From: Cladosporium sp. IMV 00045
Taxonomy: Eukaryota > Ascomycota > Dothideomycetes > Cladosporiales > Cladosporiaceae
NCBI GenBank assembly: GCA_001931905.2
Contig: MSJI02000635.1
Location: 1-39,131, forward strand
Direction: 5' to 3'
Length of the DNA: 39,131 nucleotides
Position numbers and translations under genes: made by a program. Below are positions 30,188-39,131 of this stretch, one piece after another (positions within the stretch are counted from its first letter, which is position 1; each line of letters starts with the position of its first letter). The notes under the pieces are model-generated. The model was not told the origin of the DNA, made no database searches, and was given only the letters and a program-made list of their open reading frames with translations.

Positions 30188-31660
30188 TTAAACGATGGAC
30201 TTCTCGTGCTGGACTGTGGGAAGATTGCTGGAAATACTGCTGTCGGAGGAAGAATCAGGACCGTCTTGCGTTTGGCCGACTTCGAATTCCGGCCATTCGA
30301 GATACTGAATCCAGTGGGGCTCTTGTAGTTCCTGGCGGACACTCTGCATGATCAACTGCGGCCATCGGCGGAGAAACCAGATGTTTCTGCGTTTGTTGAC
30401 GAGGAGTGCATAATGTGCGAGGATCACGAGGGCTACTGGATGTCGAGAGTCGCACAAGTCGATGAAATTCTTCTCAGACTCGATTGCCCAACGCTGGGTC
30501 AGACTGACGGACGAGTGATCGGCGGGAGTGTCGTCCAAAACGCCCATGGCGACGAAAAGCCGGCGTACGGCACTGAGGGTGGCGGATTTCTGGTCTTCAT
30601 CTTCGATATGTTGCATGACCAGAACTTCCAGCGGTGACATCTGTGGAAATCTCTCGGCCAGAGTTGATTCGACGCTTTTTTCATCGTAAGACCAGGCTGG
30701 ATTGTTGATCGCACCCTTCTCAGCGAGTACGTTGTGATCCTTAGCGATGATGGCTCGTATGCCGCGACACATGCGGAAAGAATCCAGGAGATCTCCAATA
30801 TAGTCGCGAGGGCCGCTTTCTTCTCCATGAGGACGCAATGGGGGTTCCGCGAAGGAGAAGAGAGAGTTGAAGCAGGAGAAGTTGAATACAGCCTCGCTGT
30901 GCACCGATTGAGAGGCGGCGATATGTGGGCGCGCCAGTCGAATGGCAGCTCCGTGATGAGATGTAGCAAGAGCGTACCATTTGGACTCATCCGGGCGAGT
31001 CGTCGTTAAATGTAGAGCGGCGATGGCTAAGATTATGTGAAGGACTGTTGATCTGTCAGCTTACGTCTCGCCGACCTGACTCGGCCTTATATTGAGCATA
31101 TTCGACATTGGCATGCTTGAGTCGGCATAGTAGCTAGCCTAGGTACATACCATATGGATGCTGGAAACCAAGCTCTATCTCTCGACCCCGCTGTTGACGG
31201 AATAGCTCCTCAGCTTGGTGATCAGAGAATTTGGTATCGCTACCCGTCCCCCAGTCGTGCAGGAGTTGTAGATCGTCGAGATTGAGTTGTTTCTCTACCA
31301 CCTCTGAATCTGTGGGTGAGGCAGGATTGCTCAGGCTACAGCTCGAATTGAGTCGTTTACAATTGGAGCATATTGGATAAACTTCATTCGACGGTTAAGA
31401 AAAAGCCTTAGCATTTCTTCAAATGTCGTGGGTAAGAGCGGAAGACGATACCTTCATCGCACTGGAAGCAAAGTAAGCGAACGAGCTTATGAAAATGTCG
31501 GCGCAGCATTTTCGCGGTTAATGAAAGTAAGACGAAACACTTGTGGAAGAGGCCTCACCTTATAGTGTCTTTTCTTACATTGTGAACATCCGTTCCGTGA
31601 CTTATTGTGCGTCTTGCGACGACGATTGCCACTCGCGGTGGCTGGCGTGCTTGCGACCAT
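30188..31660 (-). CDS. Upc2-like Zn(II)2Cys6 transcription factor
   Basis: Four exons on the minus strand (31660-31559, 31461-31452, 31381-31151, 31044-30188) give 399 aa. The zinc cluster spans three exons: CSQCKKRHYK, then CDE from a 10-nt micro-exon, then VYPICSNCKRLNSSC, giving Cys at 25, 28, 35, 42, 45 and 52 with C-x2-C-x6-C-x6-C-x2-C-x6-C spacing. After a linker, QHPYVLHIILAIAALHL and the C-terminal PVALVILAHYALLVNKRRNIWFL region are those of the fungal-specific domain in Upc2/sterol-uptake-control-like factors. Introns are 97, 70 and 106 nt. It is divergent from the RTA1-like gene; two CCGTAT/ATACGG inverted repeats lie 64 and 154 bp upstream of its ATG. Targets are inferred, not known. 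Confidence 0.88.
31452..31461 (-). other. 10-nt micro-exon in the zinc-cluster gene
   Basis: TGCGATGAAG lies between CTTCCAG and GTATCG splice sites. It encodes Cys-Asp-Glu plus the first base of a Val codon; the Cys is the third zinc ligand. Skipping it would remove the ligand and shift the frame. Confidence 0.85.
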
Positions 31661-31723
31661 CAGGTAGAACGCGAATGGGCCGCAGGTATGTTGACGGCGA
31701 GGGAGACCCTTGGCAAGACAAAT

Positions 31724-31737
31724 CCGTATCTATACGG
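31724..31737. promoter_or_regulatory. Inverted repeat CCGTAT-CT-ATACGG
   Basis: Perfect 6-bp arms ending in CCG/CGG triplets, the half-site type bound by Zn2Cys6 dimers. The arm on the complementary strand reads CCGTATA, one base from the TCGTATA core of the yeast Upc2 sterol response element. It lies 64 bp upstream of the factor's own ATG. Confidence 0.55.
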
Positions 31738-31813
31738 TATACATAACTGTTGCCTAAAATCTGTCTGGTTGGCCCTGTCCTATGTTTGCAGGAAGATAGA
31801 TCCACACGAGCGG

Positions 31814-31828
31814 CCGTATAAAATACGG
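31814..31828. promoter_or_regulatory. Inverted repeat CCGTAT-AAA-ATACGG over a TATA box
   Basis: Perfect 6-bp arms around AAA; TATAAAA (31817-31823) lies inside. The arms are the same as in the site 90 bp away, so a factor bound here would overlap a core promoter element. Confidence 0.55.
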
Positions 31829-32163
31829 TGCAGGATCTGAGCGTTGGCCCCGCTGAAACTTCGCCGCTAACCCTTCATCTTCACTTTCCTCCATCGCCGT
31901 ATCAGACACGCTCGACCTGTGAGTATACCGACCTCCTGCCATAACAGCGTATCCATAAAAGGCGCTGCAGAGTCAAATCTGCGCCTCCCAATCGTTACGA
32001 CATCCCTGGCGCGTCTCAGAGATGGCGCAACGGGGCTCATCGCGTATAAGTGCTAAGTGTTCTTGCCGTGAAATGCTCAGAGAAACTCATTCATTCTTTT
32101 TTATTCCGTTCTCTCATTTTTGTCATCTAACACACTACGTCTTCATTACGCTGATTCACCATC

Positions 32164-33115
32164 ATGAACATCGAGAGCGATGGATCTTCTTTCAAAGGTT
32201 ACGCCTACCACCCCTCCGAGACCGCAGGATGGGCGTTCGTAGGACTGTTCGCTGCTTCAACAGTCGCACATACAGTGCTGATGTTCCCATATCGCTCTGC
32301 ATTCTTCATACCCATGATCATCGGAGGAATCAGTTCGTGCTACTTTCAAACACGCCGATGGGCAAGCCTGCTGACAAATTTACCTACCAGTGGAAGCAGG
32401 CGGTTACTACGGCCGAGTCTGGTCCAGCAATGACCCCGAAAACTTCAAAGCGTTTATTCTTCAGTTGCTTCTCATTCTGGCAGCGCCTCCAATCATATCG
32501 GCAACCATCTACATGGCTCTCGGTCGAATAATTAAAGCACTGGACGCAGCCGAACATGCTATTGTTGGGCCACGCTGGACCACCACCCTCTTCATGATGG
32601 GCGACGTTGTCGCATTCTGCAGCCAGCTTGCAGGAGCTGGTATGCAGGCAACAACTAGCGAGAGTGTTCGAAAGATCGGTGGTACAGTAGTACTTGTCGG
32701 TCTCTTCTTCCACCTAGCGCTGTTCAGCTTCTTCATCGTCAACATCATCGTATTCCACATGCGAAATGCCAGGAGTCCTTCGCTCCTTTCAGATCATCCT
32801 CGAATCCCGAGCTGGCGACGCCGAATGTACGCTCTCTATCTTGCGAGTGTGTTCGTGCAGGTGCGAAACATTGTTCGCATTGCAGAATACATTCAGGGTC
32901 CGGATGGGTTCGTTATGAGCCATGAGGTTTTCATTTACCTCTTCGATGCGGCGTTGATGTGGCTTTCCATGTCAGTTTTCTTGGGAATCCACCCTGGAAA
33001 GCTGGTGAAGAGAGCTAGAAGAGTTGCAAAAAATCTCAGTGCAGGCGGCGAAGCTCTCCTCGGAAGGGATGGAGCGCGAGGAAGCAAGACTGTCGAGATG
33101 AGAGAACAAAGCTGA
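32164..33115 (+). CDS. RTA1-like 7-TM lipid-translocating/stress protein
   Basis: Two exons (32164-32332, 32391-33115) give 297 aa; the 58-nt intron (GTTCGT...TACCAG) joins GGI to MEAGGYYGR, the conserved RTA1-family segment (typically GG-xE-xGY-xGR). Seven membrane helices are expected: about 20-40, 47-62, 78-100, 118-140, 155-180, 200-222 and 240-258. RTA1-domain motifs seen include LLLILAAPPIISATIYMALGRII, VGLFFHLALFSFFIV and FVQVRNIVRIAEYIQGPDG. Yeast relatives (Rta1, Rsb1, Pug1) confer resistance to 7-aminocholesterol or export long-chain bases or porphyrin. It is divergent from an Upc2-like regulator, which suggests sterol or azole response, by context only. Confidence 0.9.
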
Positions 33116-33606
33116 GCTATCTCACCGACGAGCAGCATTACCATCTGGTAAATGTCGGTAAGATGTTTCTCTGGAGACATTGCTACCTACAATCTAATAC
33201 CCACGGTGTTTTCATCTTTTCCACTATTTTAGCATGGTTCTCTTTGGCCACAATCCAAATGGCTTAATTTGATTCTTGGGCACGGATGTCATGTTTTACC
33301 TTTGATGTTTTCATACCCTCGCCGGCAGGTGTTCCTCCGAAACCCCGAGAACAAAGTCTCTACGTTGCGGAGAACCTGACGATCTTTCACAACAGAGGAC
33401 CAGCGCTTCACTAAAGCTTGCTTAGGTACGATCTAGTAGGGTTTATCAAAGAATCCCCGCACGTCGACTTGAGGTAAACTGGGCAATGTTGCATTGCACG
33501 GTGAAACTATGTCCTGACGCCCATATACTATATCAAGCTCCAAGAGAGAAGGCATGCCCGTCAGTCCTCGAGGCGTCACCAGCTTCTTCGCAGTTGTTTT
33601 TGAATC
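33116..33606. other. Upstream region of the GH106-like gene
   Basis: 0.49 kb. It contains a 15-bp inverted repeat (33483-33497) and a TATA-like TATACTATA (33524-33532), 75-125 bp before the ATG. No gene is supported. Confidence 0.5.
33483..33497. promoter_or_regulatory. Inverted repeat GCAATG-TTG-CATTGC
   Basis: Perfect 6-bp arms, 110 bp before the GH106-like ATG and just upstream of a TATA-like element. A candidate operator; the binding factor is unknown. Confidence 0.35.
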
Positions 33607-36600
33607 ATGATCGACCTTAAGCTCACAGCGCTGGCAGCGCTTTATGCTGTTGGTGCGGTTGGGTATAACACTGACGATCAAATCAATCCGGATATCCCTT
33701 TCGGAACGTTCGAGAATCCGTCTTCAAACGTGAGGCCCAGGTTCAGGTATTTCTTGCAAAACTGCGGTGTAATTGGGTACACGATCTAATCGACAAATAG
33801 ATACTGGGTCCCCGATGCATCCGTTGACTTGGGTGAGCTTGCGAATGACTTTGCTCTTATCAAAGAAGCCGGTCTTGGTGGAATGGAGTTACTAGGCTAC
33901 TATCTCTACGGCAATTATCCATCTGTAGTACAAGAAGGTGGTCCGACTCCAGTGGATTGGACGACATACGGCTGGGGCTCGGATGCGTGGAGTATGCGTT
34001 CCATTTATCTCAAAGCAAAGAATTTCATATAATGGCTAACAATTACTGAAAAGAGGCTTTGACCGAAGTTGCCTTGCAGGCCACCAAAGACCATGGCTTA
34101 ATCATGGACTTTGCTCTCGGTCCGAACCAAGGATCAGGTGTTCCTGCTGAGCCAAACGACGAAGGTGTGATGTGGAATCTCCAGCCTTTCAACATTTCCG
34201 TACCTCTTGGAGGCTCATACAATGGGACCTTGCCTGGCTGGGGCACAGGCGAGTTTGTTTCTGCGTCTACCGCGCTTGTACTGGATGAGACACCTGTTCA
34301 ACTCCAAGCAGCACCGGCATTTCTCAGCCAGAATTACAGCGGAGCCCGATTCACGCTGGCCTTCGACTCTCTTACCGACGTGACTGACCAGGTCGGAGAG
34401 GATGGTACAATCTCTCTCAACTTTCCGTCTTCCGAAAATGGCACAGAGTACCATCTCTTCGCATACTACCAAAACCACACGATAGGATTGGCGCAGCAAT
34501 CTCCGTTATACTTGAATACAACAGTCCCCCAATCACCAGTCACGTCCTTCTTGCAGAATGGATCGAGATTCAACGATCATTTCTCCGAAAGAGGAGCACA
34601 ACTGATCATTGACTTCTGGGAGAATTATCTTCTGGATTACAACAATACTCGCGAACTGATTCAGGAAGTAGGCAACTATGGCTGGGAAGACTCAATGGAG
34701 TTTGGCAACAGTATTCCCGTCTGGTGGACGAAAGGTCTGATAGAGTCATTCGAGAGATCTCGCGGATACAGTATCAGAAAGTATCTCCCTCTGATATTTT
34801 ACCCGAACGCGCAGTCAGACGCTCCGCTTGCATCGCCACACTGGTATCAGACGGATCAGAAAGACAAAGGACAAGCCCACGTCGACGACTACAGGCAGAC
34901 GGTAAGCGACGGAAGTATCTTTCCATATGTAAGCTCACAATGTATACTAACACCTCAAAAGCTCACCGAGCTAAACAGAATCTACCTCGAGATCTTGACC
35001 AACTGGACCAAGGCTTCTCTGGACTCTCAATACTCCGCTCAGGTAGTATACAATCTTCCAATGGATATGCTAGCCAACATCCCGGCTGTGAATGGCCCAG
35101 AAACCGAATCTCTAGGGTTCAACCATGTCATCGATGCGTACAGGCAATTTTCTGGCCCCGCCAATTTAGCAGGCAAGAGAGTGATATCTTCAGAGCTTGG
35201 TGCCCAACGCAATGAAGCCTACAGTCAAACGATGCCAGAGTTGATCTGGGACGTCAAACGATCGATCGCAGGCTCGGTGAATAACTTTGTCAGTATATCT
35301 GAGCCGAAAGGGGGTGGTATTCAACACAGCTGACCCTGGTTTTAGGTGTATCATGCGTATCCGTTCTCGGGAACTTACCCAAACACAACTTGGCCAGGCT
35401 ACACCACTTTCGCATACCGCTTCTCCAACATGCATGGCCCGAGACAACCAACCTGGGAGTATTATGACGACTTCATGAACTGGACAGCACGCACGCAATA
35501 TATAGCACAAAGCGGCACCCCCAAGATCGACCTCGCATTCTGGCTGAAGAAGAGCCAATTCTTCGACAAAGCGTCGCAATATCAACCGAACGACTTGATT
35601 GAGGACGGCGAGTCAGCCAACACCAATGGAGATGACGATGGGTCTAACACGTTTTTACAGGATGGTCGTACGAATATCTCAGCCCAGACAACCTGGTCAC
35701 AGAAGCAGAGGCATACGTCTCGGACGGTGTTCTGGCGCCAGCCCGCCAGGCGTTCAAAGCATTGATCATTCGAGGCAACGACACATTGACCGTAGCGGGT
35801 GTACAGAAGCTCACAGACTATGCTCATGCTGGACTCCCCATCATCATCTCTGGCGGGGTTCCGTTCAACCTCTCCGGGTACAACATCAGCGGCTCTGAGT
35901 ACGTAAAGACAGCCCTCGACTCGGTAACAAGCTTAGAGAACGTACACCAAGTTCCAGCGGACAATCTATCCACCTCCCTGGCAAATCTGGGCCTCACGCC
36001 ACGTACAAACGTCAATGCTGACAGGATCTGGTATACATACTGGCGAGACGACGCAAAAGAGGGAAAGACCTACGTCTTCGTGTACAATGATGCCTGGGAC
36101 ACTGAGTTCGGAGCTGGCGGCTCAAGCAGCGGATCAGTCACCTTCGAGACAACCGGCGTGCCATATTTCTACGACGCTTGGACGGGCGACATCAATGCGA
36201 TTTCCGCATACGAACAAACAAACCACTCTACGACCATCGACCTATCATTAGCAGCAAACCAAAGCACCATCATCGGCTTCCACCACAACGAGTCCACACC
36301 CCCAACCAACAGCTCCAATCCCTCGCCTTATAAAACCCAATCATCCCAAAACAAATCCTCCAGCACCTCATCCACGCAAAACCTCACCTCCTGGACCCTA
36401 ACAATCGAATCCTGGAGCGCGCCCGACGACATCTACGCCGACCAAACGCAGTCCGCAAAATCCAACACGACCTGGGACCTCACCGAGCTGAAACCGTGGA
36501 ACGCCATCTCCGACTCGCTCTTCAACGTCTCCGGCCGCGGCTTCTACAACACAACCTTCACCTGGCCTCCAGCCGAAAGCAGCGAAGCCGAAAAAGGCGC

Positions 36601-36874
36601 CCTGCTCGACCTCGGCGCCGTGATCAACACCGCTCGCGTCTGGGTCAATGGACATCGCTTGCCGCCGCTGGATCCGACGCACGCTGTGGCTGATGTTACG
36701 GGGTTCTTGACGGAGGGCGAGAATGAGGTTTTGGTCGTTGTGGCGACGACGCTGGGGAATGCTGTGAGGCCGCATTGGGATCGGTTGAGGAGTAGTGGGA
36801 CGTTGGCTTTGGGGCCGCTGCCGCCTGTGCAGGAGTATGGGTTGCTTTCAGATGTGATTGTTAGGTTTTCTTGA
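33607..36874 (+). CDS. GH106-like alpha-L-rhamnosidase, secreted
   Basis: Six exons (33607-33746, 33801-33991, 34054-34901, 34962-35288, 35346-35607, 35661-36874) give 993 aa. The N-terminus is a signal peptide (MIDLKLTALAALYAVGAVG). FENPSSNVRPRFRYWVPDASV and DFALIKEAGLGGMELLGYY are the opening of the GH106 barrel; GLIMDFALGPNQGSGVP and RVISSELGAQ follow. The C-terminal ~110 residues are a GH2-like jelly-roll (GAVINTARVWVNGHRLPPLDP). A Ser/Thr/Asn-rich linker separates them (near 790-830). The expected reaction is release of L-rhamnose from pectic or decorated polysaccharide; catalytic residues are not assigned here. Intron 3 is in frame and stop-free, and intron 5 is a GC-AG intron. Many N-glycosylation sequons support secretion. 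Confidence 0.8.
34902..34961 (+). other. In-frame 60-nt intron in the GH106-like gene
   Basis: The donor is GTAAGC, the branch is TACTAAC and the acceptor is CAAAAG. Removal joins DDYRQT to LTELNRIYLEIL. Retention would add 20 residues without a stop. Confidence 0.8.
35608..35660 (+). other. GC-AG intron in the GH106-like gene
   Basis: The donor is G|GCGAGT, the branch is TCTAAC and the acceptor is TTACAG, 53 nt in all. It alone joins DLIEDG to WSYEYLSPDNL in frame. The nearby GT donor (GA|GTCAGC) leads into a different, short frame. Confidence 0.75.
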
Positions 36875-37462
36875 GGGGGTGGTGTTGTGGGGGGTGGGGT
36901 GATGGGTTGGATTGGGGTTGGATTGGAGAGGGGAGGTTAGACGTTGACAATGGGATAAATGCTATTTGATGCTGCATGAGGATTGGAAAAATAGTTGCAT
37001 ACCTGCAATTCATGCCCGTTTTTTCCATCAAGGCTTCAATGATCGCTCCAGAGGGATTATGATATCGAGTGGAGTCGCCAACGTTAGACATGCAGTGATG
37101 ATATCAATGCCAAGAAGCGTGTATCGAATGTCAAGCAAAAACAAAGCGTCAACAAGTACTCGCTTGAGTAGCCAAGTAGAATGATTTGGAGTGGCTCATC
37201 GATGTAAGAAGTTGATATACGTCCATAGACATCGCAAGGCCCAAGTCGGTGATACGGATGCAGTCAGCATGACTCTCTTGGTATCATACCACAACGCCAT
37301 GAAACTCTCTTTACCCCTCTGCCCCTCCCCAGCTACCGAAAGGTTATTTCGTCGATGATCCTGTTTCTATACAAATAGAACGAACCTCCACCACGATCAG
37401 ATTGGACTTTCCAATCCTCACGAAGTCCTGCCTTCTCACCTTAACCGACTACTACTCTAACA
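36875..37462. other. Upstream region of the epoxide hydrolase gene
   Basis: 0.59 kb. A TATA-like stretch lies in a 16-bp inverted repeat, TTCTAT-ACAA-ATAGAA (37365-37380), 83 bp before the ATG. Nothing else is supported. Confidence 0.5.
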
Positions 37463-38788
37463 ATGTCCTCCTTCGCAGAAATCCCCTCAAACGCCACTAT
37501 CAAACCGCAACCCTTCCGCGCTCATGTTTCCGACGACTCCCTAACCGACTTCAAACAGCTCCTCAAACTGAGTAAAATCGGCCCCAAAACCTACGAAAAC
37601 TCCATCGCGGACGTCAAAGACTTCACTTCGTTCGGCATCTCGCGCGACTGGCTGGCCGAGACGAAGTCCTACTGGGAGACGAAATACGACTGGCGCAAGA
37701 CCGAGGACAGGATTAACAGCAATCCAAACTTCACCGTTCCGATTGAAGACGCGCAGACAAAGTTCACGTTCGACATCCACTTCGTGGCGCTGTTCTCGAA
37801 GAAAGCGGACGCGGTGCCTTTGCTCTTGTTGCACGGCTGGCCTGGCTCGCCGCTGGAGTTTCTGGGCGTGTTGGAAGTGTTGAGGACGAAGTATACGCCG
37901 GATACTCTGCCGTTTCATGTAGTCGTGCCTTCTTTGCCGGGCTATGCGTATAGTTCTGGGCCGCCGTTGGATCAGAATTTCAATACGGATGGTATTGCTA
38001 GAGTGATGGATCAGCTGATGGTGGGATTGGGGTTTGGGGCTGGATATATTGCGCAGGGTGGCGATATTGGCAGTTTCGTCTCGAGAGTGATGGCTTGTAC
38101 TGCGGATGCGTGCAAGGCGGCGCATTGTGAGTATTGTGTCTAATGGGAACGGAATTGGCAGGAAGGTTAGCTGACGATATCGTAGTGAATCTCTTCATTG
38201 GCGTGCAGGGTGAACCGGATGGGTTGAGCGAGAAGGAGATGCGTGGTCTCGAACGGTACAATAACTTCGGCACAGTGGGTAATGCGTACGCTCGCGAGCA
38301 TGGCACTCGTCCTGCGACCATTGGTCTGGTTTTGTCTTCGAGTCCGATCGCTCTGCTGGCATGGTAAGGCTGTTGTCGGACATGGAAAGAGAATGAACAA
38401 ATGATAACTGATATCACTCAGGGTCGGCGAGAAGCTGTTAGCCTGGACGGCCGCAAGCCCACCAGTCGAAGAGATTCTGGATTCTGTGACCTTATACTGG
38501 CTCACTGAATCCTTCCCTCGCGCTATATTCCCTTACCGTCAATTCTTCGGCGCCAATCCGACGTTCTTCCACAACGACCCGGCGTGGTATGTCAAGAAAC
38601 CGCTCGGGTACAGCTGGCATCCGAAAGAGCTGGCACCTGTGCCAAAGGCTTGGGCTGAGACCACCGGCAATCTGGTTTGGTATCGAGAACACGCTGAGGG
38701 TGGCCATTTCGCAGCTTGGGAGGTCCCGGATGTCTTCGTGGAGGATATTGAATCTTTTGTCAAAGAGGTTTGGCCAATGGCGAAGTGA
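37463..38788 (+). CDS. Microsomal-type epoxide hydrolase
   Basis: Three exons (37463-38126, 38186-38363, 38422-38788) give 402 aa; introns are 59 and 58 nt with GTGAGT and GTAAGG donors. An N-terminal EHN domain (residues ~15-105, with PFRAHVSDDSL and YDWRKTEDRINSNPNF) precedes an alpha/beta-hydrolase core: the oxyanion motif HGWPGS (124-129), the nucleophile Asp in QGGDIGS (D201), GTRPATIGLVLSSSPIALLAWVG in the lid, and EGGHFAAWEVPD with the catalytic His (H376). The reaction is hydration of epoxides to vicinal diols, in detoxification or lipid metabolism. No signal peptide or membrane anchor is seen, unlike the animal microsomal enzyme, so a soluble location is likely. It is on the same strand as the GH106-like gene, 0.59 kb downstream. 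Confidence 0.92.
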
Positions 38789-39131
38789 TAGTCATGAGGC
38801 GCGACAACGCCCGGTCGTCTTGACATCTTAATGAGACATGAGGCCATGAAGTCTGGACTTGTGCAGATAGCAGGTACCGTAGTCTTGCAATATTCATCAT
38901 ATGGCGAAGCTTGGTTCCAGACGGCAGGTTCGAGTGGCTTGCGCTTATCAGCCAACGTCATGGTGCATTGTCAAGATTGGCAGACGACATCCATAGCTCG
39001 TTGCTATGTGCAGGTCTACATGTCTTGAAAGCGTATGAAGTACGTGATGGAGAGGCTGGCGAGATGACATTATGTGTCTTGGGCGATCTATTTTGGGCCA
39101 GCCCAATTCCCCAACAAGGCTGGCAAGGCGG
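38789..39131. other. 3' end of the window, no gene seen
   Basis: 343 bp after the epoxide hydrolase stop. No supported ORF, RNA or repeat; a neighbouring gene may begin beyond the edge. Confidence 0.4.

Larger units (their letters stand above)
31661..32163. promoter_or_regulatory. Shared divergent promoter, zinc-cluster factor / RTA1-like
   Basis: 503 bp between two divergent start codons, containing the two inverted repeats listed below and a CT-rich tract before the RTA1-like ATG. No ORF with support. Confidence 0.6.

Noticed and set aside
30188..38788. Secondary-metabolite or detoxification gene cluster (regulator, RTA1-like, GH106-like, epoxide hydrolase)
   Set aside because: No backbone synthase is present; the GH106-like enzyme does not fit such a pathway. 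Only the regulator/RTA1-like pair is supported by shared promoter motifs.
1..39131. CRISPR arrays, insertion sequences, bacterial operons, viral genes
   Set aside because: None seen; the spliced gene structure and families are those of a fungal chromosome.

Overview
This window is eukaryotic nuclear DNA from a filamentous ascomycete (Pezizomycotina). The evidence is: coding exons split by short 50-110 nt introns with GT(A/G)AGT-type donors and CTAAC/CTGAC branch sites; a tRNA-Cys gene with a 12-nt canonical intron; and fungal-only families (DUF3431, RTA1-like, Upc2-like Zn2Cys6 factor, Mdm34, EH-domain Irs4-like, GPI-type GH5 exoglucanase). A dothideomycete is my best guess, but it is not proven from sequence alone. 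No virus, transposon, CRISPR array or operon was seen.

Layout. 1-5.4 kb: an Irs4-like EH-domain protein (+), a convergent JMJD7-type JmjC hydroxylase (-), and a divergent GPI-type GH5 exo-beta-1,3-glucanase (+). 5.4-7.5 kb: a sparse stretch with a small secreted Cys-rich protein (+) and a decayed fragment of a CE1 feruloyl-esterase-like gene (-). 7.5-13.1 kb: three minus-strand genes, namely a PQ-loop vacuolar transporter, a DUF3431 type II membrane protein and a DUF676-like alpha/beta hydrolase. 13.5-18.7 kb: a DeSI-thioredoxin-PUL fusion (+), an acid-ceramidase/NAAA-like amidase (-) and a polytopic membrane protein (+). 19.7-26.5 kb: a secreted alpha/beta hydrolase (+), the ERMES subunit Mdm34 (+), a UPF0045/Ecm15-like protein (-) and inositol-pentakisphosphate 2-kinase (+). 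26.5-30.1 kb: a gene-poor 1.4 kb stretch with one unassigned ORF, an AhpC/TSA-like peroxiredoxin-fold protein (+) and tRNA-Cys (-). 30.2-39.1 kb: a four-exon Upc2-like zinc-cluster factor (-) divergent from an RTA1-like 7-TM protein (+), then a six-exon GH106-like rhamnosidase (+) and a microsomal-type epoxide hydrolase (+).

Most neighbours are unrelated housekeeping or accessory genes. The one pair that looks like a small regulatory module is the zinc-cluster factor and RTA1-like gene. Their shared 0.5 kb promoter holds two perfect CCGTAT...ATACGG inverted repeats, one spanning a TATA box. Gene models were spliced by hand. Notable splicing features are two GC-AG introns (one in each of two glycoside hydrolase genes), a 10-nt micro-exon encoding a zinc-ligand cysteine, three in-frame stop-free introns that retention would turn into insertions, and an intron whose donor itself carries the stop codon of the unspliced message.
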